Positions 25,643-34,971 are shown, counted from the first letter of the stretch. The stretch: DNA of 63,090 nucleotides from SNAP01 sp049671745 (GCA_049671745.1 JBATVL010000037.1:1-63090), one strand, 5' to 3'. A program made the numbers and translations. The notes: generated by a model from the letters alone, not told the origin.

Positions 25643-26341
25643 TTATAATTGTTGCATAAATTCTGTCCAAAGAGCATCTTTTCTTGGAGGATTAGCTTTA
25701 ATAGTTATTCTTTCCTTTTTAACAGGATGTATAAAGCTAATTTTTCTTGCATGAAGAGATATACTTTTATCTTCATTAGGACGAGGGTAGCCATATTTCA
25801 AGTCACCTTTAATAGGACAACCTATCTTAGCTAATTGGCATCTGATTTGATGATGACGACCAGTATGAAGGTTAATCTCCATTAGGTAATAATTCTGTGT
25901 TCTTGAAAGAAGAGTATAATCAAGAGAGCATTCCTTTGCTCCATTTCTAGGCTTATTAAAAAGATTAGATTTGTTCTTCTCAGTATTCTTAAGGATAAAT
26001 CCTGAAAGAGTTTCATGTTCAAGTGCTGGTTTCTTTTGAACTATAGCCCAGTAAGTCTTAGTTATTTCTTCTTTGTTTTGAAACATCTCATTAAGACGAA
26101 CAAGTGCCTTTGATGTACGGGCAAAAAGAATAACACCAGATACAGGACGGTCTAATCTATGTGGTAAACCAAGATAAACATCACCTGGTTTCTTATATTT
26201 ATCTTTAATATACTCTTTTACTCTATCACTTAGCGGTTGATCACCAGTATTATCACCTTGAACAAGTTCATTATTTCTCTTGTTGATAGCAATAATATGG
26301 TTATCTTCATAAAGCACCTCTAATCTGTCGTCTATTCTCAT
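25643..26341 (-). CDS. RluA-family RNA pseudouridine synthase
   Basis: This pseudouridine synthase has 232 residues, without an S4 domain. The catalytic motif HRLDRPVSGVILFAR (about 62-76) contains the aspartate. TGRHHQIRCQLAKIGCPIKGDLKYG matches the RluA signature. The RNA target cannot be fixed from sequence: rRNA or tRNA are both possible. It is the last gene of a minus-strand group starting at ftsH, 33 bases after panB, and ends at a strong terminator. Confidence 0.88.
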   Translation of the reverse strand: MRIDDRLEVLYEDNHIIAINKRNNELVQGDNTGDQPLSDRVKEYIKDKYKKPGDVYLGLPHRLDRPVSGVILFARTSKALVRLNEMFQNKEEITKTYWAIVQKKPALEHETLSGFILKNTEKNKSNLFNKPRNGAKECSLDYTLLSRTQNYYLMEINLHTGRHHQIRCQLAKIGCPIKGDLKYGYPRPNEDKSISLHARKISFIHPVKKERITIKANPPRKDALWTEFMQQL

Positions 26342-26374
26342 ATCTTTATTCCTTAAGTGATTGAATTAATAAAA

Positions 26375-27190
26375 TTAGTATTGTTCGTTTTCATTAGGAA
26401 AATCTAGACTCTTCACATCAGCAATATACGATTGAAAAGCTCCAGTCATTTCTGCATGAAGATTGTGATATCTTCTTAAAAAACGAGGAGAGAAGCCTTG
26501 ATTAATTCCAAGCATGTCGTGCATAACAAGAACTTGACCATCAACTCCACCACCTGCACCAATACCAATAACAGGGATTTTAAGTTTAGAAGCTACTTTT
26601 GCAGCTAGTTTGGCAGGAATCTTTTCAAGTACAATAGCGAAACATCCAGCTTGTTGAAGTTCTAATGCATCTTCAATAAGTTTGTCAGCTTCTGCTTTGT
26701 CTTTAGCTCTAACTACGTAAGTACCAAATTTATGTATACTTTGTGGAGTTAGTCCAAGATGTCCCATAACGGGAATACCTGCAGATAAAATCCTTTTTAC
26801 AGATTCAATAATTTCTTGCCCACCTTCAAGTTTAACCGAGTCGGCAGCAGTCTCTTTCATTATTCTAATTGATGAGTTAAGAGCCTCTTTAGAATTGCCT
26901 TGATAAGTACCAAAAGGCATATCTACAACTACAAGAGCTCTATTGACCGCTCTAACAACAGAAGCTCCATGATAGATCATTTGATCTAGTGTAATGGGCA
27001 GAGTTGTTTCGTGACCAGCCATTACATTTGAAGCAGAATCTCCAACAAGAATAACATCAATACCTGCAGAATCAACTATACTAGCCATTGTGTAATCATA
27101 GGCAGTAAGCATTGAAATCTTTTCTCCTCTGTGTTTCATTTCAGATAACACGTGAGTAGTAATTTTTTTAACTTCTGAATGAACAGACAT
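26375..27190 (-). CDS. panB: 3-methyl-2-oxobutanoate hydroxymethyltransferase
   Basis: The first enzyme of pantothenate synthesis has 271 residues and transfers a hydroxymethyl group from methylene-tetrahydrofolate to ketoisovalerate. MLTAYDYTMASIVDSAGIDVILVGDSASNV near the N-terminus supplies metal-binding aspartates. VKLEGG and GHLGLTPQSIHKFG follow, then VIGIGAGGGVDGQVLVMHDMLG. No panC or panD is near. It lies 21 bases after psd on the same strand. Confidence 0.95.
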   Translation of the reverse strand: MSVHSEVKKITTHVLSEMKHRGEKISMLTAYDYTMASIVDSAGIDVILVGDSASNVMAGHETTLPITLDQMIYHGASVVRAVNRALVVVDMPFGTYQGNSKEALNSSIRIMKETAADSVKLEGGQEIIESVKRILSAGIPVMGHLGLTPQSIHKFGTYVVRAKDKAEADKLIEDALELQQAGCFAIVLEKIPAKLAAKVASKLKIPVIGIGAGGGVDGQVLVMHDMLGINQGFSPRFLRRYHNLHAEMTGAFQSYIADVKSLDFPNENEQY

Positions 27191-27211
27191 TTTATTGAGA
27201 TTTTGTGATAA

Positions 27212-27871
27212 TTATTTAGCGAATGTAGCTATTATCGTTTGAGAACCAGTCACTTTCTGACCAAGTTCAACATTAATTTTAGTTCCAATAGGAAGATAAA
27301 GATCAACTCTTGAGCCGAATTTAATAAAACCAGCATGTTGATCTTGTTTAATTTCTTCACCTTCTTTTGCATAAGTAACAATTCTTCTAGCAAGAGCACC
27401 TGCAACTTGACGGAAAAGAACTTGTGTTCCATTAGCTTTCTCTACAACAATAGTAGAGCGTTCATTTTCTGTAGATGATTTAGGAAGATAAGCAGCCATA
27501 AATCTACCAGAGTGATGTTTTGCAAGTTTAACTACTCCATTAATAGGGAACCAGTTAATATGAACATTAAAAACGTTCATGAAAATAGAAACTTGAATTC
27601 TTTTGTCTTTGAAAAATTCCTCTTCAGTAGTTTCTTCAATAACAACTATCTTACCATCAGCTGGGGCTATAATACAATTATCATCAATCTTAACCTTACG
27701 GTTAGGACATCTGAAAAAGTTAATTACTAATAGGTAGAAAACAGAAGTTAATCCAAGAACAATGTTGAAAACAATTTGATTATCAACAGAGAAATAGATA
27801 CTTAAATCGATAGCCGCAAGAATTAAAAAGATTTTAATTAAAAGGCTATATCCAGCTTTGTGAATTGTCAT
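27212..27871 (-). CDS. psd: Phosphatidylserine decarboxylase (archaeal-type, single-domain)
   Basis: This proenzyme of 219 residues makes phosphatidylethanolamine from phosphatidylserine. Two hydrophobic segments cover about 9-50. The catalytic core has CIIAPADGKIV, then FMNVFNVHINWFPINGVV. Self-cleavage to form the pyruvoyl group would occur at the Gly-Ser of KFGSRVDLYLP near residue 190, the form seen in the short archaeal-type family. It sits directly downstream of cdsA, and the two steps belong to the same phospholipid pathway. Confidence 0.93.
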   Translation of the reverse strand: MTIHKAGYSLLIKIFLILAAIDLSIYFSVDNQIVFNIVLGLTSVFYLLVINFFRCPNRKVKIDDNCIIAPADGKIVVIEETTEEEFFKDKRIQVSIFMNVFNVHINWFPINGVVKLAKHHSGRFMAAYLPKSSTENERSTIVVEKANGTQVLFRQVAGALARRIVTYAKEGEEIKQDQHAGFIKFGSRVDLYLPIGTKINVELGQKVTGSQTIIATFAK

Positions 27872-27896
27872 AATTTTTAGGTTTTAGCTTACAAAT

Positions 27897-28703
27897 TTAA
27901 CATTTGAAAATCATATATACAAAAATAAATGGTATTGCCATGATAAAGGCATCGAAACGATCAAGTATTCCTCCATGTCCTGGAAGTATATTTCCTGAGT
28001 CTTTTATCTTTAGACTTCTTTTAAGAAGAGATTCGGTTAGGTCTCCAAGTGAGCCTGTGACAACTATTATTGCTGCCATACAAAGCCAGTCAATAGTCTC
28101 TATTTGAGGAATGTATATAGAAATCAGATAAGCTATGCCAATAGTAGTTAATCCACCACCTATACTTCCTTCCCATGATTTCTTAGGAGAGATTCTTTCG
28201 AATAATCTATGTTTCCCAAAACTAACTCCCCATATAAATGCAAAGGTATCGTTAGACCAAATAAGGATAAATATAGCTGCCAGAATTAGAGGCATATAGG
28301 TGTCTCCACCCCAGAAAATGATATAATTAATTAGAGAAAAAGGAATTGCAGTATAAAAAACACCTAAAAGGGTGTGTGCAATATTATCAAAAGGTTTGTC
28401 CTTTTTTCTATATAATTCTATAATGAAAGTTAAAAAAGAAAGAGCTAAAGGAATTGTAAAAAATCTAGCATCTTGGTAGTTGACATGAACGTAACTAGCT
28501 ATAAATATAGATGCGGCGGTAATTGATCCCATGCACCTTTGAGCAGCTATCTTCTCTTTAATAAGAGAGTAATATTCATTAACAGCAGCTATACAAATAG
28601 CTAGAAATAGTAAGAAAAAAGTGTACTGATGGATAAATATACATCCAAACAGTACAGTTACAAATATTATTCCAGTAAGGGTTCTTTTGATTATATTATT
28701 CAC
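27897..28703 (-). CDS. cdsA: Phosphatidate cytidylyltransferase
   Basis: This integral membrane enzyme has 268 residues and makes CDP-diacylglycerol from phosphatidate and CTP. About seven membrane segments are visible. The signature lies near the C-terminus: LLKRSLKIKDSGNILPGHGG followed by ILDRFDA. The start is GTG at 28703, which overlaps the stop of the DUF2007 gene by 8 bases and implies coupled translation. It feeds psd, the next gene. Confidence 0.93.
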   Translation of the reverse strand: MNNIIKRTLTGIIFVTVLFGCIFIHQYTFFLLFLAICIAAVNEYYSLIKEKIAAQRCMGSITAASIFIASYVHVNYQDARFFTIPLALSFLTFIIELYRKKDKPFDNIAHTLLGVFYTAIPFSLINYIIFWGGDTYMPLILAAIFILIWSNDTFAFIWGVSFGKHRLFERISPKKSWEGSIGGGLTTIGIAYLISIYIPQIETIDWLCMAAIIVVTGSLGDLTESLLKRSLKIKDSGNILPGHGGILDRFDAFIMAIPFIFVYMIFKC

Positions 28704-28905
28704 TTCTGTGTTTTTTTATTAATTCGAGGGCTTCTTTCTCGTCAAGTTTATTAACAAAAACGTCAATATCACCAAACATGACAAAGGTAGAATCTTTTTC
28801 ATTTAACTGCACAGCTTTAATGTTATTATTGGCAAGAATATCAATAATATGCGCTGCTTTATGTTCTTTTATAGTAGAGAAAACTCTGCACCAGTCTTTT
28901 TCCAT
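28696..28905 (-). CDS. DUF2007-type small protein
   Basis: This 69-residue protein looks like a DUF2007 (putative signal transducing) domain: VFSTIKEHKAAHIIDILANNNIKAVQLNEKD, with the DIDVFVNKLDEKEALELIKK end. It has a ferredoxin-like alternation of strands and helices and no membrane segment. The family lies between ftsH and cdsA in many Bacteroidales and its role is unknown. Its stop overlaps the GTG start of cdsA. Confidence 0.78.
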   Translation of the reverse strand: MEKDWCRVFSTIKEHKAAHIIDILANNNIKAVQLNEKDSTFVMFGDIDVFVNKLDEKEALELIKKHRSE

Positions 28906-28936
28906 AATATATGAATTTTGAGTTGTTTATAATCTA

Positions 28937-28971
28937 TAACAATAAATACTCACAAAGAGTATCTATTGTTA
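28937..28971 (-). other. Long hairpin between ftsH and the DUF2007 gene
   Basis: A 15-bp stem with one mismatch (TAACAATA and ATACTC arms) encloses a 5-base loop. No T-run follows on the minus strand, so it may be an mRNA-stability or processing element within the operon instead of a full terminator. Confidence 0.5.
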
Positions 28972-28992
28972 CGATTAGGTGCTATAAAAGAT

Positions 28993-30951
28993 TTATTCCC
29001 AGATTCTTTTTCCGAAAATAGTTTCTAAGTCATCGCTAAAAATAACCTCTTTTTCAAGAAGTAATTCTGCAAGTTGTTTATGTCCTTCAGCATTATCTGC
29101 AAGGATTTGTTTTGCTCTTTTGTATTGTTCTTCAATAAGACCAGTAGATTCTTTATCAATAAGTTGAGCTGTTTGCTCGCTATAAGGTTTAGAAAAAGAA
29201 TAATCCGACTGTCCTGTTGAATCGTAATAAGAAACATTACCAACTTTATCACTCATACCATATATAGAAATCATAGCATAAGCTTGTTTAGTAACTTTCT
29301 CTAAATCGTTTTGTGCTCCAGTAGAAACCTTACCAAAAACATGCTCTTCGGCAGCTCTACCACCAAGAGTAGAACACATATCATCAAGCATTTGTTCTTT
29401 AGTAGTTATTTGTCTTTCTTGAGGAAGATACCAAGCAGCACCAAGAGCTTTACCTCTAGGCACTATAGTTACTTTCACTAAAGGATGTGCATGTTCAAGT
29501 AACCAACTAATAGTAGCATGTCCGGCTTCGTGATAAGCAATAGTTTCCTTCTCACCTTTTCTGATAATCTTATTTTTCTTTTCTAGTCCACCAATGATTC
29601 TATCAATAGCGTCCAAGAAATCTTGTTTCTCAATAAACTCTTTATTATGCCTAGCTGCTATAAGAGCAGCTTCGTTACAAACATTAGCAATATCAGCACC
29701 AGAGAATCCAGGAGTTTGTTTTGCTAAGAATTCAACATCAAAATCATCTTCTAATTTAAGAGGAGTAAGATGCACTTTAAAGATAGCCTCTCTTTCAGGA
29801 AGATCAGGAAGATCTACTTGAATTTGTCTATCAAAACGACCAGCACGCATAAGAGCACGGTCTAATATGTCAGCTCTATTTGTTGCTGCTAAAATGATAA
29901 CACCTGAGTTAGTATCAAAACCATCCATCTCAGTAAGAAGTTGGTTAAGAGTGTTCTCGCGTTCATCATTAGAACCCATATTAGGATTTTTACCCCTAGC
30001 ACGACCAATAGCATCAATCTCATCAATAAAGATGATACAAGGTGATTTAGATTTTGCTTGTTTAAATAAATCTCTAACTCTAGAGGCACCAACACCTACG
30101 AACATTTCAACGAAATCAGAACCAGACATAGAGAAGAAAGGAACCTCAGCCTCGCCTGCAACAGCTTTAGCAAGAAGAGTTTTACCTGTTCCTGGAGGTC
30201 CTACAAGTAATGCTCCCTTAGGAATCTTACCACCTAGTTTAGTATATTTTTCTGGATTCTTAAGGAAGGAAACAATTTCTTCAATCTCTTCCTTAGCCTC
30301 AGCAAGTCCTGCTACATCTTTAAAAGAAACATTAATTCTTGATTCTTTATCGAAAACCTTAGCTTGTGATTTACCAACATTGAATATACCACCAGCACCG
30401 CCACCAGCGCCGCCTTTACCCATTCTTTTAAGAACAAACACCCATATAACAAGAATAAAAAGAAGAGGAAGAATCCATGAGAATACTTCTCCAAACCAAT
30501 CTTTTTGATCGGCGTAAATAATATCAATCTTATTATCTTCAGAAAGTTTATCTTGAGCTTTATCTAATTTTGGCTCAAAAGACTCTAAAGCTCCAAATGT
30601 ATAATAGAAGTGTGGTCCTGCCGCACTTGGTTTAGTAATTGTACCTGTTGTTAATTCCGAATATTTTTCTAAGCTTTCAGCTTTAAGGTATACATTAATT
30701 TTCTTAAGATTCCTGATAACCTCAATCTTCTTAACATCATTATTTTGTATCATTCTAGTCTTAATCTTTCGCCAGCTAGTTTCTTGTGGACTGCTGCCCA
30801 AGTTTAAAAACTGAGATGCAAGAATTAGAACAATAACTGCTGCATAAATCCAGTACGCATTAAATTTTGGTTTACCAGGCTTACTGCCTTTTCCAAATAG
30901 CGAAGAGAATGGATTCTTATTGTCTTTTTTGGGTTTTGTGTTTTCAGTCAT
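28993..30951 (-). CDS. ftsH: ATP-dependent zinc metalloprotease FtsH
   Basis: This membrane-anchored AAA+ protease has 652 residues. The basic N-terminus is followed by a membrane helix (about 32-49), a periplasmic domain, and a second helix (about 160-180). Walker A is GPPGTGKT (about 232-239), Walker B FIDEIDAIG, and the second region of homology RADILDRALMRAGRFDRQ. The zinc site is HEAGH near 454, with a downstream glutamate/aspartate region. It degrades misfolded membrane proteins. It heads a minus-strand group: ftsH, DUF2007, cdsA, psd, panB, RluA-type. Confidence 0.97.
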   Translation of the reverse strand: MTENTKPKKDNKNPFSSLFGKGSKPGKPKFNAYWIYAAVIVLILASQFLNLGSSPQETSWRKIKTRMIQNNDVKKIEVIRNLKKINVYLKAESLEKYSELTTGTITKPSAAGPHFYYTFGALESFEPKLDKAQDKLSEDNKIDIIYADQKDWFGEVFSWILPLLFILVIWVFVLKRMGKGGAGGGAGGIFNVGKSQAKVFDKESRINVSFKDVAGLAEAKEEIEEIVSFLKNPEKYTKLGGKIPKGALLVGPPGTGKTLLAKAVAGEAEVPFFSMSGSDFVEMFVGVGASRVRDLFKQAKSKSPCIIFIDEIDAIGRARGKNPNMGSNDERENTLNQLLTEMDGFDTNSGVIILAATNRADILDRALMRAGRFDRQIQVDLPDLPEREAIFKVHLTPLKLEDDFDVEFLAKQTPGFSGADIANVCNEAALIAARHNKEFIEKQDFLDAIDRIIGGLEKKNKIIRKGEKETIAYHEAGHATISWLLEHAHPLVKVTIVPRGKALGAAWYLPQERQITTKEQMLDDMCSTLGGRAAEEHVFGKVSTGAQNDLEKVTKQAYAMISIYGMSDKVGNVSYYDSTGQSDYSFSKPYSEQTAQLIDKESTGLIEEQYKRAKQILADNAEGHKQLAELLLEKEVIFSDDLETIFGKRIWE

Positions 30952-30974
30952 ATATTTCTTTTCAAATAATATTT

Positions 30975-31077
30975 CTAATCTTTAATTTTATTTACTACGG
31001 TATTTCTCCATAGATCTTCCAATCTATATATTCTTTCAGACCTTTTATGGCAACATAACAAGGTGTATGCTGATGTT
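30975..31077 (-). pseudogene. Possible frameshifted remnant of rsfS (ribosome silencing factor) in the ftsH leader
   Basis: Two neighbouring reading frames each give a short piece resembling the end of RsfS. First frame: NISIHLVMLP (31048-31077), then a stop. Second frame: SERIYRLEDLWRNTVVNKIKD (30975-31040). RsfS proteins end with a pattern like 'NIxVHVFxPExRxFYxLExLW' and about ten more residues, and rsfS normally sits directly before ftsH in Bacteroidales. Spacing between the two pieces is about 7 bases too long, and stops lie upstream. No intact rsfS is present here. Chance similarity is quite possible. Confidence 0.35.
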
Positions 31078-31118
31078 TTTTGTCTTAATAGTTATTAGTA
31101 GATTCTTCTATAAGGATA

Positions 31119-31126
31119 CAAATATA
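31119..31126 (-). promoter_or_regulatory. Promoter -7 element of the ftsH operon
   Basis: On the minus strand the sequence is TATATTTG, an exact TAnnTTTG. It would give a leader of roughly 160 bases before the ftsH ATG, covering the possible rsfS remnant. Confidence 0.45.
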
Positions 31127-31213
31127 AATTTTTTGCACAAAAGAATGGGTAGAAAAGAAAAAATACTGCAATTTTATTTACTTTAGTTTTTTTTAAAGAA
31201 GGGAAGTAAGATT

Positions 31214-31960
31214 ATGAAAAACAAGATAGGCGAGTATAATATTGTTTGGCAGGAAGAGATTTCTTCAACTAATGAATACGCTAGTCAGTATCTGAAGAAG
31301 CATAAGAATTGTGATAAGATTGTTATTGGTGCTTACTCTCAGTATAGTGGTAGAGGTCAACGAGATAATAAATGGGAATCTCAGGATTATAAGAATCTTA
31401 CTATTTCTATATTGTTTAAACCTTCTTTCGTAGAGGCTATGTCTCAATTTAGAATTTCCGAAATAATTTCTTTAGGTGTATTTGATTATTTATCTGTTCG
31501 TACAAAAGATGTAAAAATAAAATGGCCTAATGATATTTACATAAATGACAAAAAAATTGCAGGTATACTAATAGAACATCTAATAATGGGACCTTCTATA
31601 GCCTCTAGTATTTGTGGTCTTGGTTTAAATATTAATCAAGAAATTTTTAAGTCAGATGCCCCAAATCCTGTGTCTTTAAAACAAATAACAGGTGAAGAAT
31701 ATGATATAGATAATGAGTTAGAAGACTTGCTTGTCTGTATAGACAGACGTTATAAGATGTTAGAGGAAGGTGGAGCTGTTTTATTAAGAAGAGATTATCA
31801 TTCTGCTTTGTATCGTCGAAACGAATACCATATGTTTAAAAATGAATTTAAGACATTTGAGGCAAAAATAGTAGGAGTAAATGAAATTGGTCAGCTTGTT
31901 TTGGAAGATAAAACAGGAGAGTCTACCTTTTATAATTTTAAGGAAGTTGCTTTTATGTAA
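31214..31960 (+). CDS. birA: Biotin--[acetyl-CoA-carboxylase] ligase
   Basis: This biotin protein ligase has 248 residues and lacks the N-terminal DNA-binding domain, so it is a class I enzyme, not a repressor. SSTNEYA is followed by the biotinyl-AMP loop QYSGRGQRDNKWES (about 43-56), then KWPNDIYINDKKIAGILIE (about 96-114) with the catalytic lysine. A small C-terminal SH3-like domain follows. It is divergent from the ftsH operon and ends at a long hairpin terminator. Confidence 0.93.
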   Translation: MKNKIGEYNIVWQEEISSTNEYASQYLKKHKNCDKIVIGAYSQYSGRGQRDNKWESQDYKNLTISILFKPSFVEAMSQFRISEIISLGVFDYLSVRTKDVKIKWPNDIYINDKKIAGILIEHLIMGPSIASSICGLGLNINQEIFKSDAPNPVSLKQITGEEYDIDNELEDLLVCIDRRYKMLEEGGAVLLRRDYHSALYRRNEYHMFKNEFKTFEAKIVGVNEIGQLVLEDKTGESTFYNFKEVAFM

Positions 31961-31965
31961 AAGAT

Positions 31966-32011
31966 AAAAACCTCTTTTATATCTTTTGGAAAAGAATATA
32001 ATGAGGTTTTT
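31966..32011. terminator. Bidirectional terminator between birA and a small membrane protein gene
   Basis: AAAAACCTC pairs with GAGGTTTTT, continued by an imperfect inner stem (ATATCTTTT with AAAAGAATAT). T-rich sequence follows on the plus strand and on the minus strand. Confidence 0.7.
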
Positions 32012-32037
32012 AATTTTTTCTATTTAAGGAATATAAT

Positions 32038-32394
32038 TTATTCTGCTTTTGAGTTAATAGTTGCAGTGTTTACTCTTGAGACAAGCCACCAAATAAATAA
32101 TGTAAAAACCCCTCCAATGAATTTTATAATTATCTTAGAATAATCTATACTTTCTATAAAGAAGTAATCTACACAATCCATGAAGATTAATCCTAATGTC
32201 AATAATATTATATATCTATTTGCATTTTGAATAAATCTTTTATTATCTGTTAGAGACCCCACTATGCAGAATACAAGAGGCATTGATAGAAAGCTTCCAA
32301 ATTCTCTTGTGAAGTCATAACTAATTGTATACCTACTAATGATAATTAACGCAATTATTAATATTGCGCTTATAATAAACCATTTTTTTTTCAT
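32038..32394 (-). CDS. Small four-helix membrane protein, function unknown
   Basis: This 118-residue protein is mostly hydrophobic. Predicted membrane helices cover about 4-20, 32-48, 61-77 and 86-108. It begins MKKKWFIISAILIIALIII and ends with a short charged tail. I recognise no family and no catalytic residues. It lies alone between the birA terminator and the terminator of the first TonB-dependent receptor. The inside-positive charge pattern supports a real membrane protein. Confidence 0.6.
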   Translation of the reverse strand: MKKKWFIISAILIIALIIISRYTISYDFTREFGSFLSMPLVFCIVGSLTDNKRFIQNANRYIILLTLGLIFMDCVDYFFIESIDYSKIIIKFIGGVFTLFIWWLVSRVNTATINSKAE

Positions 32395-32552
32395 ATTTTT
32401 TTGTCTTTAAATCCTATTTGTATCTTTACTTTATACTCTGGTATTGCTACTATAAAGTCTGTTTTCTTTATATTGCTGTTGTAACTGATGCAAGTTAATA
32501 TTTATTATTTACGCTAGCGATGTCTTTATCTTAAAGATTTCTTAAAAAAGAA

Positions 32553-32580
32553 AAGCCCCAACTAATTAAAGAAGGGGCTT
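32553..32580 (-). terminator. Terminator of TonB-dependent receptor A
   Basis: On the minus strand, AAGCCCC pairs with GGGGCTT across a 14-base loop and is followed by TTCTTTTTT. The hairpin and T-run are identical to those after receptor B at 35325-35352. Confidence 0.8.
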
Positions 32581-32598
32581 ATGCTTGTAACTAATTAA

Positions 32599-34971
32599 TT
32601 ATAATATATTTCCAATCTTAATACCGAAATAAATAATTCTTGGATTTATAGGTCCATACACATAAGATGGATCTCTATTGACTCCAGTGTCGAAATCAGA
32701 CTGATAAGAATTAAAGATATTTTTTACCCCAGAGTATATCTGTAAATCAGCATCTTCTAGTTTGAAAGTATAAGCAGCTTTAAAGCCTAAATCTAAGAAA
32801 GTCTTAGATGTTTTAACAACCCCCTTGTCCATGGCAGCTGTTTTATCTATCTCCTTTATTATACCAACAGCCAGTTTAGGTCCGTGATATGGTAGTAACA
32901 TTTCTCCTGTATAAGTCCCAGTAGCAGAAATATTAAATTGTTTTGTGATTTTATAATCTAAAGAAAAGAATCCATATGAATCGGGAGTTCTTAAGAATTT
33001 CTTCACATTATAATCTTGAATTTTTTCATATTTACTTCTTTGAATAGTATATCCAGATTTTAGCACAATATCTTTTCCAAGAGCAAGGTTAAATTCAAAA
33101 TTTACCCCCTGTACACTAGCTCCATCTTTTGCGTTTTCACGAGTAAAAATAACATGCTTATTTTTATCCATTTCCCCTATATGTTTTACGAAAGGATTAT
33201 TCAGTTTAGTATAAAAAGCTTCGGTTAAGAATTGCAATTTATAATCGTCAGTTTCTTTTGTATAGTCTAAAGATGCTGTGTATGAATAAGATGTCTCTTG
33301 CACAAGATCTTTTGAGTTTTTATGAGAAACAGTTCTAGCACCAGAGGCCTCTATATGTAAATCTTCATCGAATATCTGAGGAGCCCTATATCCTTGAGAA
33401 TAAGAGATTCTGGCTTGTATGTTTCTAGCCACATCATAGAGAAGATTAATTCTAGGACTCAAAACATTACCTTTAACATCTTTTGTTTTAGATACATTAT
33501 CTTGAATTTGATACCTATCGTACCTTACCCCAGCTGAAGCCTTAAGTCTCATAATCTGATATTCGTATTGTACAAAAGAACCTAGAGTGTAGGATTCCTG
33601 ATCAGCAATAGTGCTATTCTCTAAATGCTCTTTTTTATCTATATCGTAGTATCCCAGTTTAGTATCTTCCAGTATACTACCATTGAGTTCTATACCTGTG
33701 ACTATTTTTGAGTTGTCGAAAGAACTCTTGTATTGTAGACCTGTATTAAAAGTGAAATCATTAGTTTTTCCATAAGATTTTAAAGATTGTTCAGCTCCAT
33801 AATACGAATCTCTATCTACTTTTTGTCCAGCTGCATAGGCTGAGAAATGAGATTCTTCACTTAAAAATAATTCATAATTAGTAGATGCAGTAAGTATATT
33901 GTTTTTAACAGATTCAGCAAGTAGTGCTTCATGTTCTATTTTGTTTAATTGATCACCTCCACGTCTAGATTCCGATATAGTGTAGAAATCTGCACTTATC
34001 TTAGATCTCATGCCTAAACGATGAAATATTTTAGTACCAACAGTAGTGTTCTTTAGTTTTAAGACTTCTGTGAAACCATCATTATTTGCATCAAAAGATT
34101 CTTTGTTTCTATGAAAACCAAATATAGACATTCCTGTTTTACCACTTTTTGAAACTATAGAAGTATTGAAGTTGGTATTATAATCATTTGCTGCACTGCC
34201 ACTTCCTTTAAGTCCAATGCCGACAATATTGTCACTAATGCCAAGTTCAAAAGAATTATTTATAGGATCTTTGGTTATTAGATTAATAGTTCCACCTATA
34301 GCGTTTCCTCCAAAAAGAGCAGAACCCCCACCTCTTGTTACTTCAATACGTTCTATCATATTAACAGGAATCATTTCTAAACCATAAACTCCAGCTAATC
34401 CACTAAATATAGGTCTTGAATTAATAAGGATTTGTGAGTATGCACCCTCCATTCCATTCATTCTAACTTGAGTAAATCCACAGTTTTGACAATCATTTTC
34501 AACTCTTAATCCAGGACAAAAATTCAATCCATCACTAAGTACATTTGATTGTGTAGATACTAACAATTTAGGTGTTAAAGAACTAACAACAATAGGAGCA
34601 TTCTTCCTACTTCTTTCATTTCTATCAGCTGTTACTACAACTTGTTCTAGACCAATAGCATCTTCTCTAAGTTTAAAGTTAAGATTCTTTGTTTTTCCCT
34701 CTTTGATTGTTATAGACATAGTCCCCATGCTGTATCCAACCGTTTGTGTCTGAATAGTGTATGTTCCATCAGGAATATCTGAAAAAGAGAAAGAACCTTC
34801 ACTATCTGTTGATGTGCCAATGCTTGTTCCTTTTATCCATACGCTAGCAAATGGAAGCCCTATGTTTTCACATGAGACAGTTCCTTTTATTACTATTTTT
34901 TCTTCTTCATCATTCTTAAAAGAAAATAGGGATACGCATAATAATACTAATCCCAATAATGTCTTTTTCAT
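32599..34971 (-). CDS. TonB-dependent receptor A, under a cobalamin riboswitch
   Basis: This outer-membrane receptor has 790 residues. An N-terminal export signal is followed by a carboxypeptidase-regulatory-like beta domain (about 27-103), a TonB-box-like EQVVVTADR (109-117), the plug (about 120-235, with TRGGGSALFGGNAIGGTINL) and a 22-strand barrel ending in aromatic-rich strands. The plug carries a CxxC (C161, C164) in ENDCQNCGF. A cobalamin riboswitch and a promoter lie directly upstream, so it most likely imports cobalamin or a related corrinoid (a BtuB-type role). It is a tandem paralogue of receptor B: same length, and roughly three quarters or more identical by eye. Confidence 0.88.
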   Translation of the reverse strand: MKKTLLGLVLLCVSLFSFKNDEEEKIVIKGTVSCENIGLPFASVWIKGTSIGTSTDSEGSFSFSDIPDGTYTIQTQTVGYSMGTMSITIKEGKTKNLNFKLREDAIGLEQVVVTADRNERSRKNAPIVVSSLTPKLLVSTQSNVLSDGLNFCPGLRVENDCQNCGFTQVRMNGMEGAYSQILINSRPIFSGLAGVYGLEMIPVNMIERIEVTRGGGSALFGGNAIGGTINLITKDPINNSFELGISDNIVGIGLKGSGSAANDYNTNFNTSIVSKSGKTGMSIFGFHRNKESFDANNDGFTEVLKLKNTTVGTKIFHRLGMRSKISADFYTISESRRGGDQLNKIEHEALLAESVKNNILTASTNYELFLSEESHFSAYAAGQKVDRDSYYGAEQSLKSYGKTNDFTFNTGLQYKSSFDNSKIVTGIELNGSILEDTKLGYYDIDKKEHLENSTIADQESYTLGSFVQYEYQIMRLKASAGVRYDRYQIQDNVSKTKDVKGNVLSPRINLLYDVARNIQARISYSQGYRAPQIFDEDLHIEASGARTVSHKNSKDLVQETSYSYTASLDYTKETDDYKLQFLTEAFYTKLNNPFVKHIGEMDKNKHVIFTRENAKDGASVQGVNFEFNLALGKDIVLKSGYTIQRSKYEKIQDYNVKKFLRTPDSYGFFSLDYKITKQFNISATGTYTGEMLLPYHGPKLAVGIIKEIDKTAAMDKGVVKTSKTFLDLGFKAAYTFKLEDADLQIYSGVKNIFNSYQSDFDTGVNRDPSYVYGPINPRIIYFGIKIGNIL

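Noticed and set aside
29867..30508. Long open frame (213 residues) on the plus strand
   Set aside because: It lies wholly antisense to ftsH, has no recognisable protein pattern, and is rich in residues expected from the complement of AAA+ codons.
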